Below the pieces are notes generated by a model. That model searched no databases and was not told the DNA's origin. It saw nothing but the letters and a program-made list of their open reading frames with translations. From JARIHD01 sp963815935 (GTDB lineage: Bacteria > Patescibacteriota > Saccharimonadia > Saccharimonadales > UBA4665): a stretch of DNA of 64,000 bases. Positions 50,582 through 59,085 of the stretch are shown in pieces. Positions within the stretch are counted from its first letter, which is position 1; every line of letters starts with the position of its first letter. A program made the translations under genes and the position numbers. Where the stretch lies: NCBI GenBank assembly GCA_963815935.1, contig CAWFIL010000004.1:62001-126000 (forward strand), given 5' to 3'.

Positions 50582-52336
50582 ATGAAAAACCACTACTCCC
50601 TCCAATCTTTTGTACGCTACGTGCTGAGTTTTAAGTGGCAGTTTTTGCTGGTATGTATGGTATTTGCCGTTGCCGATATGCTAATCGCTATCGTTCCGTA
50701 CCTCATAGGCCAACTTGTAGCCAGTGTCTCAGATCCTCACGGCACAAGCACTGGTCTATGGGTAGGAGCGCTTATCGTGTCCAGCATTGGACATGACACT
50801 GCCTGGCGAACGGCCGAAGTCCTGTACTTGCGGCTGCTGAATGCTCGGGGGAACCGCTACGACGACGTCATCTTCCATGCAGTTATTCACCAAAAATATA
50901 GTTACTTCGTCGATAAGTTCAGCGGCAAAGTCAGTAGCTACACCAACAGCCTTGGCCGAGAGTTCCGAGAATTGCTCGACAACTTTTGCTACAACTACAT
51001 TGACCTCTTTATTAAGCTGCCTGTTGTATCGATAATCATGTTTACGGTCAACTTATATACTGGGATCATTTTTCTAGCCAACCTGGCAGCGATGTTTGTG
51101 GTCGGACGCAAACTTTCACGACTAACCTCAAGTGCCGAGAAGCAACTCACCGATGCGCGTTCTAATATGGATGGGTATATCGTTGACACTATTGCCAACT
51201 TTGTTAGCGTAAAGGCCTTCGGCAAAGAGCGTGACGAAAGCTCCTACATCCACCATCGACGTGACCATGTGATCAAAACTGCCAACCGCTCGCTTAGACA
51301 GGACATAATCTTTTGGGGCGTAATGAGTTTCTTCGTGCGTTGGCTCATTTGGCCTAGCACAATCTTGCTGAACGTGTACCTCTACTACCATCATCACATT
51401 AGCCTGGCAGGGTTAACTACTTTCCTATCGGCAATCGTGCTTTTTGCGCAGTTCATTTGGGAGATTATCTGGAACACATCGCAGGTAACCATACGCCTAG
51501 CTCGGACTGAGGAGGCATACCGCTATCTGTTTGGCACCCAAGTGGTCACCCAGCAATCAAATGTCCATGAGGCCCATCGTCCGCGTCCACTGACCATCGC
51601 AAACAATATCAGCTTGCATGATATTAGTTTTGCGTACCCAGACAAGCCCGATGTGCCCGTGCTGCAACACGTGTCGCTCAATATCAAGGTTGGTGAAAAA
51701 GTTGGCGTCGTTGGCAGGAGTGGTAGTGGTAAAACAACCCTCATGAAGCTGTTGCTTGGCTACTACCCGCTCCCCGAAAACTGCCTCTTAATTGACGGTG
51801 CGCCCGTAGATAATCAGACACTCACCGACGTCATGTCGTACGTACCACAAGACACAGCCCTCTTTCACCGCAGCATTACCGAAAACATAACTTACGGCAA
51901 ACCCGATGCAACGAAGGGCCAAATCGTACGGGCCGCCAAACACGCACAGGCACATGAATTCATCGAAAATCTCGGCCAGGGATACGATACGCTTGTAGGC
52001 GAACGAGGTGTTAAATTGTCCGGTGGTCAGCGGCAACGTATTGCTATTGCCAGGGCGATACTTAAAGATGCAGCAATCTTAATCCTTGATGAAGCAACCA
52101 GCGCGCTCGACAGTCAAAGCGAAGTATTGGTCCAAGCTGGCCTACAAGAACTCATGGAAAACCGCACCGCAATTGTCATTGCTCACCGCCTAAGCACCAT
52201 CCAAAAGATGGACCGGATTATCGTGTTAGAAAACGGTACAATTGCCGAACAGGGTAATCACGCCGAACTCCTAAAACAGAACGGCCTGTATGCCCGCCTA
52301 TGGGCTCATCAATCTGGTGGCTTTATCGAAGAGTAA
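50582..52336 (+). CDS. ABC exporter (fused membrane and ATPase domains), copy 2
   Basis: 584 residues from the ATG at 50582, five bases after the first gene. Six membrane helices, Walker A GRSGSGKT, signature LSGGQRQR, Walker B ILILDEATSALD, and the same LWAHQSGGFIEE tail. The catalytic Glu of Walker B is present, so both copies should be active. It may form a heterodimer with a neighbour. Confidence 0.93.
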   Translation: MKNHYSLQSFVRYVLSFKWQFLLVCMVFAVADMLIAIVPYLIGQLVASVSDPHGTSTGLWVGALIVSSIGHDTAWRTAEVLYLRLLNARGNRYDDVIFHAVIHQKYSYFVDKFSGKVSSYTNSLGREFRELLDNFCYNYIDLFIKLPVVSIIMFTVNLYTGIIFLANLAAMFVVGRKLSRLTSSAEKQLTDARSNMDGYIVDTIANFVSVKAFGKERDESSYIHHRRDHVIKTANRSLRQDIIFWGVMSFFVRWLIWPSTILLNVYLYYHHHISLAGLTTFLSAIVLFAQFIWEIIWNTSQVTIRLARTEEAYRYLFGTQVVTQQSNVHEAHRPRPLTIANNISLHDISFAYPDKPDVPVLQHVSLNIKVGEKVGVVGRSGSGKTTLMKLLLGYYPLPENCLLIDGAPVDNQTLTDVMSYVPQDTALFHRSITENITYGKPDATKGQIVRAAKHAQAHEFIENLGQGYDTLVGERGVKLSGGQRQRIAIARAILKDAAILILDEATSALDSQSEVLVQAGLQELMENRTAIVIAHRLSTIQKMDRIIVLENGTIAEQGNHAELLKQNGLYARLWAHQSGGFIEE

Positions 52337-52360
52337 CCTATACAATTAGGGTAAATCATT

Positions 52361-54121
52361 ATGAGTCGTTCAAAATCAGTAGACCTGGCTACTATTCGTT
52401 TATTTTGGCAAGCTGGCTTGCAGAATAAACGTTTGCTTTTGCTCGCCCTGATTTACCCCATAGGAGCGCTATTCATCAGCACGATTACGCCACTCATTGT
52501 TGGGCGTATTCTTGCGGCCGTAACCGGGCACACCGTCAACCCAATGCACTACGTACCGTACTTTATTGGGGCTGCGGTGATTGGCATCATTTGTAACCGA
52601 ATCGGCTTTGCCGTGCTGCTATCACATCAAGCCCGGACAATGAGCTACCTGCAGGAACAGGCCTTGCAGGCACTCATGAAACGAAGCGTCGGATTCCATA
52701 ACGATAATATCGGCGGCAAGTTAGTTTCGGACGCCATAGACTTCCCTACAGGCTATTCCCAGTTGGCCAACGCCTGCCTGATTAACATCATTCCTTTTAG
52801 TGTGATTCTGCTGGTAGGCATTGTACTCATTCTGTTAGCGTCGTGGCAGCTTGGCCTGTTCGTTTTGGCCATGGTAGGCATTACTGTCGGCTGGGGCGTT
52901 GTCGAAAGTCGTCGTCGCTCAGGGCTGCGCAGTGAACGGCTCAAGGCCACCAAAGCAGTTACTGCTCACCTGGCCGATGCGATCCTAAACGTGCAAACTG
53001 TTAAAACCTTCGCCCATGAAGACGATGAGCTAAAAACGCACCGCAAGCTCAACCACGTCTTGCGCGAAAAACGCCTACACGACTGGCAGCTTGCCGCCTA
53101 CCAGGGGAGTAATCGTATTGCTGTACTGCTGTTCATGCAGTTGCTGTTCATTATCCTTATCGTGCATGAGATACAGCACAATCCCAGTCTTTTGGGCATC
53201 GGCATCTTCGCCTTTTCATTTACCATCACCCTCAGCAACAAACTGTTCGAGGTGAATACCATGATCCGCAGCATCGAAGACGGCCTGCTCAACGCCTCGC
53301 CGATGACCGAAATCATTCTGCAAGAGCCTGAGATTCTGGACGCACGGGGGGCCAAGCCAATTGCCGTCAGCAAAGGCGCGATCGACTTCGACGACGTAAC
53401 CTTCGCCTACAAAGATGCCCCCGACGGACAAGAAGTCTTCAGCAACCTCAATTTGCAGGTCCAACCCGGTGAAAAAATTGGGCTCGTCGGCCAGAGCGGC
53501 GGCGGTAAATCAACGCTCACACGGCTGCTGCTTCGCTTCGAGGACATCAAAGCTGGGCATATCAATATAGATGGGCAGGACGTGGCAGAAGTCACCCAGC
53601 GCAGCCTACGCCAAGCTATTTCATATGTTCCCCAGGAGCCACTGCTCTTCCACCGTACCATCCGCGAGAATATAGCTTACGGCAATTGGGAGGCCACCCA
53701 GGAACAGGTTGAACAAACCGCCAAGAAAGCACACGCCCACGAGTTCATAACTTCCTTGCCCGAAGGCTACAACACCGTTGTTGGCGAACGCGGAGTTAAG
53801 CTATCCGGTGGCCAACGGCAACGCGTAGCCATTGCCCGTGCCATCCTCAAAAATGCACCGATTCTGCTATTAGACGAGGCCACTTCCGCGCTCGACAGTG
53901 AAAGCGAAGTGTACATCCAGCAAGCTCTCTGGGAGCTCATGAAGGACCGCACTACTATTGTCATCGCCCACCGCTTGAGTACCATCCAAAAGATGGACCG
54001 GATTATCGTGCTCGATGACGGCCAGATCGTAGAACAAGGCACGCACAAACAACTCGTAGACGCCAGGGGCCACTACGCCAAACTCTGGGCTCACCAGTCC
54101 GGCGGCTTCATCGAAGAATAA
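52361..54121 (+). CDS. ABC exporter (fused membrane and ATPase domains), copy 3
   Basis: 586 residues. Six membrane helices, Walker A GQSGGGKS, signature LSGGQRQR, Walker B ILLLDEATSALD, and the LWAHQSGGFIEE tail. Its ATPase half is closer to copy 1 than to copy 2 by eye. A 17-bp bidirectional terminator follows. Confidence 0.93.
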   Translation: MSRSKSVDLATIRLFWQAGLQNKRLLLLALIYPIGALFISTITPLIVGRILAAVTGHTVNPMHYVPYFIGAAVIGIICNRIGFAVLLSHQARTMSYLQEQALQALMKRSVGFHNDNIGGKLVSDAIDFPTGYSQLANACLINIIPFSVILLVGIVLILLASWQLGLFVLAMVGITVGWGVVESRRRSGLRSERLKATKAVTAHLADAILNVQTVKTFAHEDDELKTHRKLNHVLREKRLHDWQLAAYQGSNRIAVLLFMQLLFIILIVHEIQHNPSLLGIGIFAFSFTITLSNKLFEVNTMIRSIEDGLLNASPMTEIILQEPEILDARGAKPIAVSKGAIDFDDVTFAYKDAPDGQEVFSNLNLQVQPGEKIGLVGQSGGGKSTLTRLLLRFEDIKAGHINIDGQDVAEVTQRSLRQAISYVPQEPLLFHRTIRENIAYGNWEATQEQVEQTAKKAHAHEFITSLPEGYNTVVGERGVKLSGGQRQRVAIARAILKNAPILLLDEATSALDSESEVYIQQALWELMKDRTTIVIAHRLSTIQKMDRIIVLDDGQIVEQGTHKQLVDARGHYAKLWAHQSGGFIEE

Positions 54122-54155
54122 ATAAAGCCCTCGTACATGAGGGCTTTATTTATTC
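54116..54155. terminator. Bidirectional terminator between ABC exporters and L25 gene
   Basis: A perfect 17-bp inverted repeat around a six-base loop (54116-54132 with 54139-54155), core AAGCCCTC/GAGGGCTT, flanked by A- and T-rich ends. Confidence 0.88.
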
Positions 54156-54175
54156 CTATCTACAGCGACGGGTTG

Positions 54176-54859
54176 TTACTTCTTGTCTTCGGAAGTCCCT
54201 GTCGCAGTTTCGGCTACTGTTTCGCCTTCTGACTCCACTGCGTCGGCAGCTTCGTCGTCGGTACCGCCAACTGCGTCGTTGGCCGCTTGCAGGGCACTTG
54301 GCTCAAAGACGGTAGCAACCGGATGGTCGGCATCTGTCTTTACCACAACGCCTGCCGGGACATTTAGGTCGGCAACTGTAATGTGGTCACCCACTTCGAC
54401 AAGCTTCTCTCCATCAAAGGTCAAAAAGTCGGGCAGATTCTTTGGCAATGCCTCAATTTCGACCGTTTCGAGCTGGTGAAGCACCACCAGGCCTGCACGT
54501 TCAGCGGGCGTTGCGTCATTGTCCTCGGCAAGTTTAATGCGCACTGGGACTTCGGCATCAACCTTCTGGTTAGCAGTTACAGCGTTGAAAACAACGTGAC
54601 GTAACATGTGCTTCTTGGGGTCGAATTCGGCCTTTTTGATTAACGCCGTATACTGCTTGCCGCCAGCCTTGATAAGTACTGGGTGGTGTTTGCCAGCCTT
54701 TTGGTAGGCCTTATATAAGGCTACGTATTCTCCGGTTACGATCACGGATTCTTTACCGTGGTCATGAATTACGGCTGGGACGAGCCCTTGGCCGCGCAGG
54801 TGCTTCACCTTCTTACCGGTTACTTCTCGAGCCTGCAATTCAATCGCTACATCTTCCAT
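54176..54859 (-). CDS. rplY: 50S ribosomal protein L25 (TL5/CTC type)
   Basis: 227 residues from the ATG at 54857-54859, with TAGGAGGA eight bases upstream; frames further upstream have no ribosome site. The N-terminal 5S rRNA-binding L25 domain (LQAREVTGKKVKHLRGQGLVPAV) is followed by the C-terminal TL5 beta domain (VEIEALPKNLPDFLTFD). The protein ends with a 45-residue acidic tail rich in Glu, Ala and Thr. Stand-alone gene. Confidence 0.93.
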   Translation of the reverse strand: MEDVAIELQAREVTGKKVKHLRGQGLVPAVIHDHGKESVIVTGEYVALYKAYQKAGKHHPVLIKAGGKQYTALIKKAEFDPKKHMLRHVVFNAVTANQKVDAEVPVRIKLAEDNDATPAERAGLVVLHQLETVEIEALPKNLPDFLTFDGEKLVEVGDHITVADLNVPAGVVVKTDADHPVATVFEPSALQAANDAVGGTDDEAADAVESEGETVAETATGTSEDKK

Positions 54860-54940
54860 ATAGTGCGTCCTCCTAAGGTAGTATTTCCCATCTGTACTAG
54901 TATACCAAGAAACAGTGGTAGGAGTGGTACAATGATGCAT

Positions 54941-55657
54941 ATGAAACCCATCTACAAAGTCGCTCTCTCTGTTATTGCTATCGTGATTATTTTTGTCATT
55001 TTGCAAAAAGTCGTTAGTGTAGACAAAATATTCCAGGCGGGTGGCATCTTGGCTATGGCCGCGACCATCTTTGCCGAGACGGGCCTACTGGCCGGGTTCT
55101 TCTTGCCAGGAGACACATTACTCTTCGCGGCCGGCTTTTTCGTCGCTCAAGGCAAATTGGGCATGGCCGTCACTTTACTGAGTCTTTTTGCGGGTGCAGT
55201 ACTCGGCAACATGGTAGGTTATGAAATCGGCAAGCGCAGTGGGCATCGTCTATTCAAAAAACCCGACTCCATATTATTTCACAAAGAGAACATTGAGCGT
55301 GCTCAGCAATTCTTCGAGAAGCATGGTGGCAAAACCGTTATTATAGCTCGCTTCGTACCCATTGTCCGCACACTTAGCTCGCCACTTGCTGGAATGGGGA
55401 GTATGTCCTACGCCAAGTTTATGCTATACAACGTAGTTGGTGCGGCGTTGTGGGTGCCGGCTATCACATTAGTAGGCTATTGGGCGGGTGAAGTACTGGG
55501 TCGGTACATAAATATCGACCACTATATTCTGCCTGCCGCCCTGTTGGCAACAGCACTTACCTTTGGCATTAGTTTTGCCGGCATTCTTCGTGACCCAGTA
55601 TCGCGCAAGAAGCTAGAGCAAAAAGTGCGTGATCTTTTCGGTAACACAAGAGCTTAA
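54941..55657 (+). CDS. DedA/VTT family membrane protein
   Basis: 238 residues from the ATG at 54941, seven bases after TACAAT (54928-54933); two nearer ATG codons overlap the -10 region. Family motifs are ETGLLAGFFLPGDTLLFAAGF, GNMVGYEIGKRSG and ARFVPIVRTLSSPLAGMGSM. DedA proteins are proposed lipid scramblases or flippases (undecaprenyl phosphate, phospholipids). Its stop overlaps the end of uvrA on the other strand. Confidence 0.9.
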   Translation: MKPIYKVALSVIAIVIIFVILQKVVSVDKIFQAGGILAMAATIFAETGLLAGFFLPGDTLLFAAGFFVAQGKLGMAVTLLSLFAGAVLGNMVGYEIGKRSGHRLFKKPDSILFHKENIERAQQFFEKHGGKTVIIARFVPIVRTLSSPLAGMGSMSYAKFMLYNVVGAALWVPAITLVGYWAGEVLGRYINIDHYILPAALLATALTFGISFAGILRDPVSRKKLEQKVRDLFGNTRA

Positions 55658-57432
55658 AGCATTCGCTTTAGGAACTGGCCCGTGTAACTCTTGGGTTCTT
55701 TGGCAATCTGCTCTGGCGTGCCGGTAGCGACTATCTGACCGCCACCCGAACCACCTTCTGGGCCCATATCAATAATGTGGTCGGCAGATTTAATAACGTC
55801 TAGGTTGTGTTCGATGACCACCATGCTGTTGCCGGTATCTACCAAGGCGTGCAGTACGTGCAGCAACTTATCGACGTCGGCCATATGTAAACCAGTAGTT
55901 GGTTCGTCAAGAATGTATAGCGTGCGTCCGGTTGGGCGGCGTGACAGCTCGGTCGCTAGCTTGATGCGCTGCGCCTCGCCGCCGGAGAGCGTTGTTGCTG
56001 GCTGGCCAAGTGAAATGTAGCCAAGGCCAACATCAACCATGGTTTGCAGCTTGCGGGCAATGGCCGGAATGTTCTCAAAGAAGCTCAGCGCTTCTTCGCA
56101 AGTCATACTCAATACGTCACTAATGGTCTTGCCCTTAAAGTGGATCTCGAGCGCCTCACGGTTATAGCGCTTGCCGTGGCACACCTCGCAGGGCACATAC
56201 ACGTCTGGCAAAAAGTGCATTTCGATCTTGATAATGCCATCACCCGCACAGTTTTCACAGCGCCCGCCCTTAACGTTAAAACTAAAGCGACCAGGCGTGT
56301 AGCCACGCAGCTTGGCCTCTGGCGTACCGGCAAACAGCTCACGAATAGGCGTGAATAGACCGGTGTATGTCGCCGGGTTAGAACGCGGAGTCCGGCCGAT
56401 AGGCGACTGGTCAATAATAATCGCCTTGTCGAGTTGCTTGATGCCTTCAATATCGTCGTGGCGTCCAGGCACGGTGTTGGCGCGCATCAAACGGGCCTGT
56501 AGTTCTTTGGCCAAAATATCGTTAATCAAACTTGACTTGCCCGAACCCGAAACACCACTAACTACCACCATGGCACCTAGCGGAATTTCGACATCAACAT
56601 TACGCAGATTGTTTTCACGAGCACCACTAATAAACAGCGACTTGCCGTTACCCTTGCGACGGTTTTTAGGCACCGGGATAACTTTTACACCGGATAGGTA
56701 CTGACCAGTTACGCTGGCTGGGTCTTTGGCGACCTCGTCGGGTGTGCCTTGGGCAACGACATGGCCACCATGTACACCAGCGCCTGGGCCGATGTCCAGC
56801 AAGTAGTCAGCAGTACGAATCGTTTCTTCGTCGTGTTCTACGACCAGGACAGTATTGCCAAGGTCACGCAAATGTTTGAGAGTTTTGATTAGGCGATCGT
56901 TGTCGCGTTGGTGCAGACCAATGCTTGGCTCATCGAGCACATACAACACACCCTGCAAACCCGAACCAATCTGCGTTGCCAGACGAATACGCTGCGCTTC
57001 GCCGCCAGATAGGGTCGCTGCGCTGCGCAATAGCGTCAGGTAGTTCAGACCAACGTCTTGCAAGAAGTTCAGACGGGCACTAATTTCTTTTAGGATTTGC
57101 GCTGCGATGTGCAATTCTTTGTCGTTAAAGTTAATGTGCTCAAAATAATCCAGCGCATCATCAATCGACAGTTCGCAAATATCCATAATCGACATACCGC
57201 CCACAGTAATCGCCAGCACTTCCGGCTTGAGACGGCGTCCTTTGCAAGCATGGCAGGGTTTTTCTTGCATAAAACGTTCAATATCACGACGGATAAAATC
57301 ACTGTCGGTTTCTTTGTGTCGTCGTTCCAGATTAGGAATTACACCCTCATATGTAGTATCAAAGTTGCGGCCACCGCCAAGGCTCACGTTGTAGCGCTCG
57401 CCACGTGCCATACAAAATGCGGTTGATGTCAT
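55654..57432 (-). CDS. uvrA: UvrA, C-terminal part (frame broken near 57403)
   Basis: About 582 residues of UvrA readable from 57402: YEGVIPNLERR, the Zn module CxxC in EKPCHACKGRRL, the first signature TLSGGEAQRIRLA with Walker B VLYVLDEPSIGLH, then the second ATPase with Walker A GVSGSGKS, the second Zn module (CENC and CEVC), and the second signature TLSGGEAQRIKLA. The apparent ATG at 57430-57432 is a chance start inside the N-terminal frame. Read with 57359-58462 it gives a full 936-residue UvrA. Confidence 0.9.
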   Translation of the reverse strand: MTSTAFCMARGERYNVSLGGGRNFDTTYEGVIPNLERRHKETDSDFIRRDIERFMQEKPCHACKGRRLKPEVLAITVGGMSIMDICELSIDDALDYFEHINFNDKELHIAAQILKEISARLNFLQDVGLNYLTLLRSAATLSGGEAQRIRLATQIGSGLQGVLYVLDEPSIGLHQRDNDRLIKTLKHLRDLGNTVLVVEHDEETIRTADYLLDIGPGAGVHGGHVVAQGTPDEVAKDPASVTGQYLSGVKVIPVPKNRRKGNGKSLFISGARENNLRNVDVEIPLGAMVVVSGVSGSGKSSLINDILAKELQARLMRANTVPGRHDDIEGIKQLDKAIIIDQSPIGRTPRSNPATYTGLFTPIRELFAGTPEAKLRGYTPGRFSFNVKGGRCENCAGDGIIKIEMHFLPDVYVPCEVCHGKRYNREALEIHFKGKTISDVLSMTCEEALSFFENIPAIARKLQTMVDVGLGYISLGQPATTLSGGEAQRIKLATELSRRPTGRTLYILDEPTTGLHMADVDKLLHVLHALVDTGNSMVVIEHNLDVIKSADHIIDMGPEGGSGGGQIVATGTPEQIAKEPKSYTGQFLKRML

Positions 57433-58462
57433 CTTTCTTCAGCTCACCGGTTGGTACATGCAGACTAAATCCATAACGGTCGGCAACAGCCTGCAGCTTC
57501 TTCATGTACCAAGCATCAGTATTCACTCGGTTAAACGGACGGATGGCGCCTTCAGCAATCGTCAGCCGACCATTTGGGATAACCAGCTCTGGATCAACTT
57601 CCAGGCGCGACCCAAGACCGGTACAGACCGGACAGGCACCGTGCGGGCTGTTAAAGCTAAATGTCCGCGGCTCCAGCTCGGGAATAGCAACTTCCGGGTG
57701 ATCGATACAGGCATACATTAGGCTGTACTGGAACTCTTCGTTATTGTCGGCATTGACTACACTGATCTTGCCGTCGGCAGCTTCGATGGCCTGCTCTACA
57801 GACTGCGCCAAACGAGTGCGGCTCTCTTCGTCATTCACCAGACGGTCAATGACTACTTCAATGGTGTGCTTGTAGTTTTTATCAAGCGCCGGGAATTCGT
57901 CGAGTGCGTAAACCACACCGTCAACACGTGCACGAGCAAAACCAGCACGCATGTATTGCTCGGGGATGTGCTCAAAGGCACCTTTTTTGTCAGTTACCAC
58001 AGGCGCCAAAATCATTAGGCGAGCACCAGTTGGCAATGCAGCAATCTTGTCGACGATGTTGGCAATCGTCTGGCGGGTTACTGGCTTGCCACAAATAGGA
58101 CAGTGCGGGATACCAACGCGAGCAAACAGCAAACGCAAATAGTCATAAATTTCGGTAACCGTCGCCACCGTACTGCGCGGGTTACGACTCGTGGACTTTT
58201 GGTCAATAGAAATTGCCGGACAGAGGCCATCAATCTGATCTACGTCTGGCTTTTCCATAAGGCCCAAGAACTGGCGGGCATAGCTGCTTAAGCTCTCGAC
58301 GTAGCGACGTTGGCCTTCGGCATAAATAGTATCAAAGGCCAAACTAGATTTGCCTGACCCGGATAAGCCCGTTATGACGACGAGCTTGTTGCGGGGAAGT
58401 TCAACGTCAATATTCTTGAGATTGTGCTCCCGCGCACCTTTTACGACGATCTTCTCAGCCAT
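57359..58462 (-). CDS. uvrA: UvrA, N-terminal part (frame broken near 57403)
   Basis: 354 UvrA residues from the ATG at 58460-58462 to the break, then 13 out-of-frame residues. Contains Walker A GLSGSGKSS (about 33-41), the first Zn-module pair CPICG, and the ARVDGVVYALDEFP insert. Near 57403 one extra T on the minus strand (ILYGT followed by W) moves the frame; without it the chain reads ILYGTGERYNV, as in intact UvrA. TATAAT (58473-58478) lies ten bases before the ATG. Confidence 0.92.
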   Translation of the reverse strand: MAEKIVVKGAREHNLKNIDVELPRNKLVVITGLSGSGKSSLAFDTIYAEGQRRYVESLSSYARQFLGLMEKPDVDQIDGLCPAISIDQKSTSRNPRSTVATVTEIYDYLRLLFARVGIPHCPICGKPVTRQTIANIVDKIAALPTGARLMILAPVVTDKKGAFEHIPEQYMRAGFARARVDGVVYALDEFPALDKNYKHTIEVVIDRLVNDEESRTRLAQSVEQAIEAADGKISVVNADNNEEFQYSLMYACIDHPEVAIPELEPRTFSFNSPHGACPVCTGLGSRLEVDPELVIPNGRLTIAEGAIRPFNRVNTDAWYMKKLQAVADRYGFSLHVPTGELKKDDINRILYGTWRALQREPWRWPQL

Positions 58463-58525
58463 CAACTGGTGTATTATAGTGAAAATCTAACAAATATTCC
58501 AGTCCCATATCTGTATAATGGGCAT

Positions 58526-58792
58526 ATGGATTCTCTCAAACGCTATTGGCACCGCATTCCGCAGGCCGTTCGTAAACCGCTCGTTTTTATTATTGGCTCT
58601 TCAATTGTCGTTACCGGCATTGCCATGTTGGTACTTCCTGGCCCCGGATGGGCGGCAATCTTCCTGGGTTTTGCCGTACTAGCGACCGAGTTCGCTACCG
58701 CCGAAAAAGTACGAGATTGGCTTGTCTCTCAGCTAAAACAAGTCTTGCGCAAAGCCCAAGCCGCCTGGAAAAAGTTCCGGAAACAGACCTAA
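58526..58792 (+). CDS. Small PGPGW-type transmembrane protein
   Basis: 88 residues. One or two membrane helices around the conserved motif VLPGPGWAAIFLGFAVLATE, the hallmark of the PGPGW family. A basic C-terminal helix (RKAQAAWKKFRKQ) follows. Function unknown. TATAAT (58514-58519) lies six bases before the ATG, which also has no ribosome site. Confidence 0.88.
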   Translation: MDSLKRYWHRIPQAVRKPLVFIIGSSIVVTGIAMLVLPGPGWAAIFLGFAVLATEFATAEKVRDWLVSQLKQVLRKAQAAWKKFRKQT

Positions 58793-58815
58793 GCATAAGC
58801 ACTGTAAGAATATAT

Positions 58816-58843
58816 TTGACCTCTGCTCAACTATATGTAAAAT
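58816..58843 (+). promoter_or_regulatory. Promoter of the 58894 gene
   Basis: TTGACC (58816-58821), 16-bp spacer, TAAAAT (58838-58843). It gives a leader of about 45 bases that ends with a GAGGGCGAGG ribosome site. A CCTCTGCT/AGCAGAGG repeat spans promoter and leader. Confidence 0.5.
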
Positions 58844-58893
58844 AAGTGGTAAGTAGTTTATCAATATAGAGCGAAAGCAGAGGGCGAGGGCGC

Positions 58894-59085
58894 ATGTCGG
58901 ACCTAATCGTGCTCGGGCTAATTCCGGGTACCCATCTTCAAATTACCTTTATTTTTTGGATCATTCTAGTATCTAGTGCAACCGTCGGCTCACTCATCTG
59001 GATTGCACATCGTTTGCACGTATTCCGCAATTGGATTATCACAATCAGTTTGCTGCTGCTTACAAAACGTCAGCTGCCGGCATAA
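58894..59085 (+). CDS. Small two-helix membrane protein
   Basis: 63 residues with two hydrophobic segments (about 12-37 and 46-58) joined by a HRLHVFRN turn, basic C-terminus. GAGGG lies a few bases before the ATG. The end overlaps the end of sbcB on the other strand. No family recognised; short membrane regulator or toxin-like peptide are both possible. Confidence 0.6.
   Translation: MSDLIVLGLIPGTHLQITFIFWIILVSSATVGSLIWIAHRLHVFRNWIITISLLLLTKRQLPA

Noticed and set aside
57359..57440. Programmed ribosomal frameshift in uvrA
   Set aside because: The zero-frame stop is 13 codons past the shift, and there is no slippery heptamer, rare-codon pause or clear stimulatory structure at the shift point.
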